Positions 57,902 to 64,000 of a stretch of DNA of 64,000 nt are shown here, in pieces. Every line of letters starts with the position of its first letter. Positions within the stretch are counted from its first letter, which is position 1. The notes beneath the pieces are model-generated. The model had not been told where the DNA came from and ran no database searches. It saw only the letters and a list, made by a program, of their open reading frames with translations. Both the position numbers and the translations under genes were made by a program. Origin of the DNA: Sphingopyxis flava (GTDB lineage Bacteria > Pseudomonadota > Alphaproteobacteria > Sphingomonadales > Sphingomonadaceae); NCBI RefSeq assembly GCF_900168005.1, contig NZ_FUYP01000006.1, forward strand, positions 62,001 to 126,000, read 5' to 3'.

Positions 57902-58198
57902 ATGTCTTTCGACAGTGGCCCCCTCGACCGGTATCTGAGCGCTGCAGTCGGCGACGATCCGGCGATCGCGCTTGACCTTCGCGGCGCCTTCAAGGCCAGC
58001 GCACGCGACCTCAGCGATCTCATGCGGCGCTCCCGCTGTGACGCGAACTGGCATATTGCAGCGCTCCGTCTCAAGGGACTTGCTGCCACTTTCGGCATTA
58101 TTCCGCTGATCGAACTTGCCGAAGAGGCGATGGCCGGCGCGCCGGGTGATCCCGCCGTGCTGCGGCAGATCAATAGGGCGATCGACAGCCTCGCCTAG
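57902..58198 (+). CDS. Hpt-like protein lacking the phosphoacceptor His
   Basis: A 98-residue four-helix protein. The helix NWHIAALRLKGLAATFGIIPLIE aligns with the Hpt consensus A-H-x-L-K-G-x-A-x-x-x-G, but Leu55 takes the place of the phosphorylated His; Lys58-Gly59 and Gly65 are kept. A His lies one turn earlier (His51). The start has GGAATG near the ATG. It may hold a kinase or receiver as an inactive binding partner, or the His51 may serve. Divergent from the large coiled-coil gene. Confidence 0.65.
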   Translation: MSFDSGPLDRYLSAAVGDDPAIALDLRGAFKASARDLSDLMRRSRCDANWHIAALRLKGLAATFGIIPLIELAEEAMAGAPGDPAVLRQINRAIDSLA

Positions 58199-58367
58199 GC
58201 GCTGCGCGACAAACCGGGTTCAATCCCCGTTCAGCCGCGTCCTGACATTCTCAATATCGACCACGGCCGTCTTGCCTTGGCAACGCTTGGGGTTTAGCCG
58301 CGTTACCGAACCGCGGCCGAACCAGCGATTGCAGGGCAAGGCGGCCGATTCAAAGGAGAGTTTCACG

Positions 58368-59672
58368 ATGATCAAGCGTTTTCGCCCGATGCCCGCGACG
58401 GCGATGGCCGCCGTACTGGGCCTCGCGATGATGACGACCGCCGCCGTCCCCGCGGCCGCGCGCGAAAAGCCGAAGAAGGAAGCGGCGACCAAGGGCCCGC
58501 AGCTCAATCCGAGCAAGGATTTCAGACCCTTTGCCCAGAAGATGGATGCCGCCTTCAAGAAGAAGGATGCGGCGGCTCTTCAGGCGGCGATCACCGAAGG
58601 GCAGGGCGCGGCCACGACGAACGACGACAAATATTATCTCGGCTTCTTCACCTTGCAGCTTGGCATCCTGAACAAGGATCAGGCGCTGCAGGAGCAGGGC
58701 CTCAACACAGCGCTTGAGTCGGGGCTCGTGCCTGCAGCAGACGCGGCGATCTATAATTTCTTCTCTGGCCAGTTCGCCTATCAGAAGAAGGATTATGCGA
58801 AGGCTGCGCAGCGGCTCGAGGCCGCGCGCGCAGCCGGGTCGACCGAAGCCGCGCTGCCCGACGTGCTTCTCGACAGCTATGCAAAATCCGGCCAGACCGA
58901 CAAGGCAGTCGCCTTTGCAAAGGAAAATATCGCGACAATGCTCGCCGCCGGCCAGCGGCCATCCGAGCAGATGTTCGTGGTCCCCGCGCGCGCCTTGCAG
59001 GAAGCGAACCGCACTGAAGAGATGCTCGATCTGCTTGCGCTGCGTGTCCAATCCTATCCGACGCCGCAGATCTGGCACCAGACGCTGATGATCGCCATTC
59101 GCGGTGCCGACAAGGATCGCACGCTCGATACGCTCAGGCTGATGCGCGCGACGAACTCGCTGCTCGAGCGCGGCGAATATGCCGAATATGCGACGCTTGC
59201 CTCGCAGGCGGCGCTGCCTGGCGAGGTGGTTGCGGTGATCCGCGAGGGCAAGGCGAAGCGGGTCATCCCGGCCGCCGACGCCGAGCTCGATGAGCTCGCC
59301 AAGACCCAGGTCGAGCGCGCGGGCGACGAAGAATCGACGCTCGCGGCCTACGCCAAGAGGCCCGCGACGCTTTCGAACCCGAAGGTCGCCGGCGTGACCG
59401 GCGATGCGCTCGTCGGCTATGGCCGCGCCGCTGAGGCCATCCCGCTCTATCAGGCAGCACTGAGCGCGGGCGGCGACAAGGATCTGTGGACCTATCGTCT
59501 CGCGGTTGCGCAGGCGATGACCGGGGACGCGGCTGCCGCGAAGGCCAGTTTCGGTCAGGTGACCGGCCCGCGCAAGACGCTTGCCAAATTCTGGCTCGCC
59601 AAGCTCAACGCCGAAGGGGCGCCGGCCGCTGCACCCGCGCCCGCCGCTGCTCAGCCCGTCACCGGCGGCTGA
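58368..59672 (+). CDS. Exported TPR-repeat protein
   Basis: A 434-residue protein with a signal peptide (residues ~1-32, ending PAAAREK) and at least six TPR-like helix pairs (FFTLQLGILNKDQALQEQG; FFSGQFAYQKKDYAKAAQRL; LLDSYAKSGQTDKAVAFAKE; GYGRAAEAIPLYQAALSAG). The C-terminus ends in an Ala/Pro-rich tail. AAAGGAGAG precedes the ATG at 58368. It is likely periplasmic or envelope-bound and mediates protein contacts; its partner is unknown. Confidence 0.82.
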   Translation: MIKRFRPMPATAMAAVLGLAMMTTAAVPAAAREKPKKEAATKGPQLNPSKDFRPFAQKMDAAFKKKDAAALQAAITEGQGAATTNDDKYYLGFFTLQLGILNKDQALQEQGLNTALESGLVPAADAAIYNFFSGQFAYQKKDYAKAAQRLEAARAAGSTEAALPDVLLDSYAKSGQTDKAVAFAKENIATMLAAGQRPSEQMFVVPARALQEANRTEEMLDLLALRVQSYPTPQIWHQTLMIAIRGADKDRTLDTLRLMRATNSLLERGEYAEYATLASQAALPGEVVAVIREGKAKRVIPAADAELDELAKTQVERAGDEESTLAAYAKRPATLSNPKVAGVTGDALVGYGRAAEAIPLYQAALSAGGDKDLWTYRLAVAQAMTGDAAAAKASFGQVTGPRKTLAKFWLAKLNAEGAPAAAPAPAAAQPVTGG

Positions 59673-59689
59673 TCGGCAGACAAGCCAGG

Positions 59690-59726
59690 AAAAAGGGCGC
59701 CCTCCTTGCGGAGCGGCGCCCTTTTT
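59690..59726. terminator. Strong bidirectional rho-independent terminator
   Basis: A perfect 12-base stem (59690-59701 with 59715-59726), extended by inner pairs, begins with A5 and ends with T5, so it works in both directions between the convergent TPR and Lrp genes. Confidence 0.88.
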
Positions 59727-59750
59727 CGCCTTGTTCGCGTCGACGAACCG

Positions 59751-60224
59751 TCAGGCCTCCACCGGTATGCCGGCGAGCTGCTTCGCGGTGCGAATGGTCA
59801 GCGACGTTTTGACGCTCGTCACATTGGGCGCCGAGGTGAGATGCGCGGTGAGGAAGGACTGGAAGCTTTGCAGGTCGCGCGCGACGACTTTCAGCAGAAA
59901 GTCGATTTCGCCGTTGAGCATATAGCATTCGCGAACCTCGGGCAGGCCGCCGACATAATCCTCGAACGCCTGGAGGTCGGCTTCGGCCTGGCTGCGCAGG
60001 CTGACCATGGCGAAAACGGTGATCCCGTACCCGAGCTTCGCTGCGTCGAGATCGGCATGATAGGAACGGATCACGCCCGACTCCTCGAGCGCGCGCACAC
60101 GGCGCAGGCAGGGCGGCGCGGTCAAACCGACCATTTGTGCGAGCTCGACATTGGTCATCCGCCCATTTTTCTGCAGTTCGCTCAAGATCTGCAAATCGAT
60201 CTGATCGAATTTTTGGCTCGCCAT
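59751..60224 (-). CDS. Lrp/AsnC family transcriptional regulator
   Basis: A 157-residue regulator. An N-terminal helix-turn-helix (LQILSELQKNGRMTNVELAQMVGLTAPPCLRRVRALEESG) is followed by a RAM/AsnC ligand domain (~residue 65 on: ITVFAMVSL, EVRECYMLNGEIDFLLKVVA). It should bind amino acids or related acids as an octamer. ATG 60224 has GGAAG upstream; an earlier start adds seven residues without need. The neighbouring genes do not suggest a specific target. Confidence 0.93.
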   Translation of the reverse strand: MASQKFDQIDLQILSELQKNGRMTNVELAQMVGLTAPPCLRRVRALEESGVIRSYHADLDAAKLGYGITVFAMVSLRSQAEADLQAFEDYVGGLPEVRECYMLNGEIDFLLKVVARDLQSFQSFLTAHLTSAPNVTSVKTSLTIRTAKQLAGIPVEA

Positions 60225-60262
60225 TTTGTAACTTCCGCTTTCCAATCTCGCCGGAGACCATA

Positions 60263-60291
60263 ATTATATTTCAGGCGATTGCAATTGTCCC
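60263..60291 (-). promoter_or_regulatory. Promoter of the Lrp gene
   Basis: A perfect TATAAT (60268-60263 on the minus strand) lies in an AT-rich stretch with GGGACA (60291-60286) 17 bases upstream. The start of transcription would be ~30 bases before the ATG. Confidence 0.5.
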
Positions 60292-60392
60292 ACAATGCGA
60301 CGACAGGGTTAACGTGCTTTCATGACCAGCCGATTCACGCTAGCCGGTAATCCTACGCTAACCAATGAAACTGGGTGTGGGGCCTGCTTTGC

Positions 60393-62027
60393 GTGACTGC
60401 TGACTCAATGATCGCAACGATCTTGCGCCAGACTCCGGCCGACCGCCGGGCGCGTATTGCTGCCTGGCGTCAGCTCTCCGATATTCTGGCGCAGCGCGGC
60501 AATCAACTGGCCGATGAGGATGTGCGCCGCGCGCTCCACGCGCTTGCCGTGCTGCGGCCTGAAGTTCCCGAAAAAGTCCGCCGCGATTGCGCGCGCGCAC
60601 TGGCCCGGCACGGCCGTTTCGCCCCGCTCGTTGCGCTTTATGCCAATGATGTGCCCGCCGTGTCAGTCGCGATGATGCGCGAGGCGCGCCTCTCCGAGGA
60701 GGACTGGCTCGCGGTGCTCCCCGCGACGAACCCGATGGCGCGCTCGCTTCTCGCCGGGCGCGCCGACCTGCCCGAATCGGTGCAGCGCGCGCTCGCGGCG
60801 CTTGGCAGCGCTTCGGTCGCGCTGCCGCAGCCCCCGGCCGCGTCGGAAGAAGCAAGCGAAGATCCCGCGCCCAGCCAGATCAGCGAATTGGTGCGGCGGA
60901 TCGACAAGTTCCAGTCGAGCCGAGGCCAGCCACTCGGCACGGCGCCCGCGCCGCCCCGGCTTCGTGCAAAAGAGCGCGAGGGCTTTTTGTTCGAGACCGG
61001 CCCCGACGGCGTCATTCACTGGGTCGAAGGCATTGCGCGCGGTGCGATCGTGGGGCTCTCGATCGCCGAGGCGGCCTTTGGGGGCGAGCCTGGCGTAGAC
61101 GGCGTCGCAGCCGGCGCTTTTCGGCAGCGCGCCGAAATGATCAACGCGCGGCTCATTCTCGAGGGCGGCGCTGAGGACGCTGGCGAATGGCGCTTCTCGG
61201 CCGTGCCGTGGTTTGAGCCCGCAACCGGGCAATTCAGGGGCTATCGGGGGAGCGCGCGGCGACCTCGAAGCAACGAGACGCCCTATCGCGGGGCGACTGG
61301 CGATGCGGCGGGCGACTCCATTCGTCAGTTGATTCACGAGCTTCGCAGCCCCCTCAATGCGATTTCGGGGTTTGCCCAGATCATATCGGGGCAGATGTTC
61401 GGCCCGGTCAGTCAATCCTATCGGCGAATGGCCCACACGATCGTTGCCGACGCTGCGGCCGTGCAGGCGATCATCGACGATCTCGAAACGGCTGCGCGCT
61501 CGAGCGCCGACCCACCTGCCGAAACCGGGGCAGGCGAGGCGGAAACCGATATCGCGACCATCGTCACCAAGGTCGAGTCTGATCTTGGTGGATTGCTCGA
61601 CGATCAGCAGGTGAGCGTGAGCATCGCGCGCATCGGGGGGCCTTTCGTCGCACGAACGAGCGACGCCGACGCGCGGCGCATGGTCGGCCGTCTCGTCACG
61701 GCGCTGGTCGATGTGTCCGAGCCGGGCGCGGCCGTCGTTGGCCAGCTCGTGACCGATCATGAGCATGACGACATGCTGCAACTGCGTATCGTCCGCCCCG
61801 CTGCGATTCGCTCTGCAACGGCCGCCGAATTGCTCGATCCTGGATATAGTCCCGAGGGCGAGGCTCCGGGCGCGGCGATCCTGAGCCTCGGCTTTTCGCT
61901 CCGCCTCGTCGACAGCCTCGCGCGCGCCGCTGGCGGGAGGCTCGATATCGGACACAATGCCTTGACCTTGCACCTTCGCTCCGCCAACCCCGCGAAGGCG
62001 GAAAAGGACGCATCGCAGGGCGACTAG
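60393..62027 (+). CDS. PAS sensor kinase with intact H box but degenerate ATP-binding domain
   Basis: About 544 residues. The N-terminal ~140 are helical repeats (DUF2336-like). A PAS-like part follows (~200-290, GEWRFSAVPWFEPATGQFRGYRG). The dimerisation domain has a textbook H box, IRQLIHELRSPLNAISGFAQ. The catalytic domain is eroded: N box Asn is absent (VGRLVTALVDVS), the DxGxG of G1 is missing (IVRPAAI), and only a trace of G2 remains (SLGFSLRLVDSLARAAGG). It should be phosphorylated in trans. Start GTG 60393 or ATG 60408, no ribosome site seen. Followed by the deacetylase-like gene 31 bases later. Confidence 0.8.
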   Translation: MTADSMIATILRQTPADRRARIAAWRQLSDILAQRGNQLADEDVRRALHALAVLRPEVPEKVRRDCARALARHGRFAPLVALYANDVPAVSVAMMREARLSEEDWLAVLPATNPMARSLLAGRADLPESVQRALAALGSASVALPQPPAASEEASEDPAPSQISELVRRIDKFQSSRGQPLGTAPAPPRLRAKEREGFLFETGPDGVIHWVEGIARGAIVGLSIAEAAFGGEPGVDGVAAGAFRQRAEMINARLILEGGAEDAGEWRFSAVPWFEPATGQFRGYRGSARRPRSNETPYRGATGDAAGDSIRQLIHELRSPLNAISGFAQIISGQMFGPVSQSYRRMAHTIVADAAAVQAIIDDLETAARSSADPPAETGAGEAETDIATIVTKVESDLGGLLDDQQVSVSIARIGGPFVARTSDADARRMVGRLVTALVDVSEPGAAVVGQLVTDHEHDDMLQLRIVRPAAIRSATAAELLDPGYSPEGEAPGAAILSLGFSLRLVDSLARAAGGRLDIGHNALTLHLRSANPAKAEKDASQGD

Positions 62028-62057
62028 TCCGAAAAGACAGGCGAGGGGAAAAACAGG

Positions 62058-63080
62058 GTGCAGCCGGCGGGCAATTTGTTCGACGTTCCGCAGGCATCGG
62101 ATATGGTGAGGCTCGCGGCTGGCGAGCGCCCGCGTTTCTGGGTGACCATCGACACCGAAGAAGATTTCGACTGGTCCCAGCCCTTCAGTCGTACCGGCTA
62201 TTCGCTTGGATCGGTCCCGGCGCTGGCCGACTGCCAGGCCTATTTTGAGCGCGCAGGCGTGCGGCCCATCTATCTCGTCGACTGGCCCATCGTCGCCGAT
62301 GACCGCGCGTTCGACATATTGGGCCGCGCCGCGCACGAGGGGCGCTGCGAGATAGGGGCGCAGCTTCACCCCTGGGTCAATCCTCCCCACGAGGAGGAAG
62401 TGAGCGAGAAAAGCAGTTACACCGGAAATCTGCCGATCGCCCTGCAACGCGCCAAGATGACCATGCTTCGAGATGCGATCCGCGATCGCTTCGGTGCGGC
62501 CCCGCTCGCCTACCGCGCCGGGCGCTATGGTCTGGGCGCCGAGACAGCGGCGCTCCTCGCCGAGCTCGGTTTTCGGTGCGATACGTCGGTGCGAGCAGGT
62601 TTCGACTATCGCGCGGGCCACGGCCCCGACTATCGCCGCGCGCCGCTCCATCCCTGGTGGGTCGAGACAAATGGGGGCGCGGTGCTCGAAATCCCCGTAA
62701 CGACGGTCTTTGGCGGCCTCCTCGGACGCCTGGGGCCCTCGGTGTATCATCGCGTCGAGCAGAGCGGCGCGCGCGCCGCACTCGCTCGCTTCGGGCTCGT
62801 CGAGCGGATCGCGCTGAGCCCCGAGGGCATCCCCGCCGAGCGCGCGCTCGAGGCGATCGACATCGCGATTGACCAGCAGCTACCGGTGCTGAACTTCTCC
62901 TTCCATTCGCCGTCGCTGCAGGCGGGGAATACGCCCTATGTGCGCAATACTGCCGATCTGGAACATTTCTATCGCTGGTGGGATGTGGTCCTTGATCATC
63001 TCGCGCGCCGCGGCGTTGAGGCGACCGCCGCCGCCGCTATCATCGAAATGGCCGAGCGGGCACGCGCGCCTTGCGCTTGA
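62058..63080 (+). CDS. Polysaccharide deacetylase-like protein (NodB/WalW type)
   Basis: A 340-residue protein. WVTIDTEEDFDW (residues ~28-39) and the LHPWVNPPHE segment (~103-112) match the Asp and His metal ligands of NodB-fold deacetylases; the late FSFHSPSLQ adds a further His. No signal peptide is seen, so it may act in the cytoplasm on a lipid- or nucleotide-linked glycan. Start GTG 62058 or ATG 62103. It lies directly behind the kinase gene, probably on the same transcript. Confidence 0.75.
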   Translation: MQPAGNLFDVPQASDMVRLAAGERPRFWVTIDTEEDFDWSQPFSRTGYSLGSVPALADCQAYFERAGVRPIYLVDWPIVADDRAFDILGRAAHEGRCEIGAQLHPWVNPPHEEEVSEKSSYTGNLPIALQRAKMTMLRDAIRDRFGAAPLAYRAGRYGLGAETAALLAELGFRCDTSVRAGFDYRAGHGPDYRRAPLHPWWVETNGGAVLEIPVTTVFGGLLGRLGPSVYHRVEQSGARAALARFGLVERIALSPEGIPAERALEAIDIAIDQQLPVLNFSFHSPSLQAGNTPYVRNTADLEHFYRWWDVVLDHLARRGVEATAAAAIIEMAERARAPCA

Positions 63081-63131
63081 AGCCGCTTGCCAATGCGGCG
63101 TGGCCTCCGCTATCGCGCGCTAACCCCTCGG

Positions 63132-63207
63132 GGGCCTGTAGCTCAATGGTTAGAGCTGGCCGCTCATAACGGCTAGGTTGCGGGTTCGAGTCCTGCCGGG
63201 CCCACCA
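63132..63207 (+). tRNA. tRNA with anticodon CAT, probably tRNA-Ile2 (lysidine)
   Basis: A complete 76-base cloverleaf with CCA encoded (63205-63207). The acceptor GGGCCTG pairs with CGGGCCC with one G-T pair. The T-loop is GGTTCGAGTCC. The anticodon loop CTCATAA sits in the stem CCG/CGG, and the whole body resembles bacterial ileX-type tRNA-Ile2, whose CAT is changed to lysidine-AT and reads AUA, rather than elongator or initiator tRNA-Met. The integrase that follows suggests its 3' end is an attachment site. Confidence 0.9.
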
Positions 63208-63244
63208 CCCCTTCTTTTCATGTCATCGATATGGTATCAAAAAG

Positions 63245-63261
63245 CCCTTGTTTAACAAGGG
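63245..63261 (+). terminator. Hairpin behind the tRNA
   Basis: CCCTTGT (63245-63251) pairs with ACAAGGG (63255-63261) around a 3-base loop, with outer A-T and G-T pairs possible, and TTTGTT behind it. It would end the tRNA transcript. Confidence 0.55.
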
Positions 63262-63364
63262 TTTGTTGTGCGTTCTTTGTCCATATCATCTCAAGACAGA
63301 TCACGACGTCTCGTCGAATCGAGGGGTGTTTTTTGGGGTTCGGACTCCGATTTTGGGGGTATCG

Positions 63365-64000
63365 ATGACTCTGACCACTTTAGAGGTAAAAAACGCCAAG
63401 CCGGCTGGCCGAAACTACAAGCTCACTGATTCGAGAGGGCTCTACCTGCTCGTGACAGTCGCAGGCACGAAGTCGTGGCGTTTCAAATATCATTACGGCC
63501 GGAAGGAGAAGATGCTCACGTTCGGGCGTTACCCGGATGTCGGGCTCGTCGCAGCCCGGGAGCGCGCGGATAATGCGCGAAGGCTCCTGCGGGAAGGTAA
63601 GGACCCTGGCTTCGAGGCACAGCGGATAAAGCGAGCCCAGATCGATGCCGCTGAGGCAACATTTCGCAAGCTGGCGGAGATGTGGCTGAAAGACCACGCA
63701 CCGCTTTGGTCGACAGCAAACGCTGTTCGCGTCAGCAATCGTATCGAGAGGGACCTTTATCCTGAGTTCGGCAATATGCCGATCGGGAATATCGATAGCG
63801 TGATGATCCTCCGAGCCCTTCGGAAGATCGAGGCCCGCGGTTCGATCGAAACCGCCAAGCGAGTGAGGGGCTATATCTACGCGATCTTCAAGAGGGCCAA
63901 AGGGGAGCGCCTCGTAAATGCGGCCCATCTCTTGGAAATCGATGAGATCAAGGACGCGCTCAAACCTACCCTGCCAGGCGCAAAGCAACCAGCGTTGACG
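63365..64000 (+). CDS. P4-type tyrosine recombinase integrase (N-terminal part)
   Basis: 212 residues before the window ends. Residues ~1-85 form the DUF4102 arm-binding domain (LTTLEVKNAKPAGRNYKLTDSRGLYLLV, MLTFGRYPDVGLVAARERA). Residues ~100-190 are the SAM-like core-binding domain (TFRKLAEMWLKDHAP, VRGYIYAIFKRA). The catalytic R-H-R-Y domain lies beyond the edge. It inserts and excises an element at the 3' end of the tRNA. ATG 63365 has GGGGG upstream. Confidence 0.93.
   Translation, partial: MTLTTLEVKNAKPAGRNYKLTDSRGLYLLVTVAGTKSWRFKYHYGRKEKMLTFGRYPDVGLVAARERADNARRLLREGKDPGFEAQRIKRAQIDAAEATFRKLAEMWLKDHAPLWSTANAVRVSNRIERDLYPEFGNMPIGNIDSVMILRALRKIEARGSIETAKRVRGYIYAIFKRAKGERLVNAAHLLEIDEIKDALKPTLPGAKQPALT

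Larger units (their letters stand above)
63132..64000 (+). mobile_element. Left end of an integrative element at the tRNA gene
   Basis: A site-specific integrase gene begins 157 bases after the tRNA in the same direction, the standard layout of genomic islands and prophages that use tRNA 3' ends. The sequence after the tRNA is less GC-rich than the rest of the window. Cargo and the right end lie outside the window. Confidence 0.7.

Noticed and set aside
60663-62750. Long minus-strand frame across the kinase and deacetylase genes
   Set aside because: Antisense to two genes with recognisable motifs; no domain seen.
63132-63207. Calling the CAT tRNA as initiator or elongator tRNA-Met
   Set aside because: The body and the C-T-C-A-T-A-A loop with a CCG/CGG stem match Ile2-type tRNA better; initiator features (three G-C pairs next to the loop, C1-A72 mismatch) are absent.

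Overview
The window is a 64 kb chromosomal piece of a high-GC alphaproteobacterium, most likely a sphingomonad of the Sphingopyxis type. This rests on the family mix (UrcA, DUF4893, a RamB/ScfR-type regulator beside isocitrate lyase, PAS kinases of the sphingomonad type), on a LexA operator of the alphaproteobacterial GTTC-N7-GTTC form, on a GGAAC-N16-CGTT promoter of the EcfG type, and on the gene order ppiD-trpE-trpG-trpD-trpC-moaC-moeA-lexA. Almost all of it is ordinary, densely packed core genome. Only the last ~0.8 kb, after a tRNA with anticodon CAT, is clearly accessory: a P4-type integrase gene runs off the edge.

Layout. 0-3.8 kb: start of a probable BCCT transporter, small secreted or anchored proteins, and a LytS/LytTR two-component pair. 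3.9-14.2 kb: MATE efflux pump overlapping valS, an S9 peptidase, a LysR regulator divergent from a secreted protein, a secreted amidohydrolase and a YpfJ-type zinc metallopeptidase. 14.4-19.1 kb: 3-hydroxybutyrate dehydrogenase-like SDR, a DUF4893 lipoprotein, M20 amidohydrolase, enoyl-CoA hydratase, and a small basic protein behind a structured leader. 19.3-22.4 kb: isocitrate lyase divergent from a RamB-like regulator. 22.5-31.5 kb: TPR protein, GDP-mannose synthesis, MFS/LplT-like transporter, pgsA-moaD-moaE, oxyR, trmFO, YhhN. 31.5-36 kb: host-attachment-family protein, TauD-like dioxygenase, DUF952 and gyrA. 36.2-39.8 kb: a three-gene set of a nucleotidyltransferase-like membrane protein, a helical protein and a PAS sensor kinase. 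40-43.7 kb: gltA, gltX, lexA. 43.8-51.5 kb: moeA, moaC, trpCDGE and ppiD, all leftward. 51.7-55.4 kb: tpiA, secG, pyrG and a Crp-like regulator, all rightward. 55.5-63.1 kb: large membrane coiled-coil protein divergent from an Hpt-like protein, TPR protein, Lrp regulator, second PAS kinase and a polysaccharide-deacetylase-like protein.

The most unusual signal is a set of phosphorelay-like proteins whose defects are complementary. The kinase at 38469 has a complete ATP-binding domain but no phosphoacceptor His. The kinase at 60393 keeps a textbook HELRSPLN box but has lost the N and G1 boxes of its ATP-binding domain. The Hpt-like protein at 57902 has Leu where the phosphoacceptor His should be. 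Whether they work together is inference.

Metabolically the window covers central carbon entry (gltA, aceA, tpiA), tryptophan and molybdopterin synthesis, CTP synthesis, phospholipid synthesis and translation (valS, gltX, trmFO).
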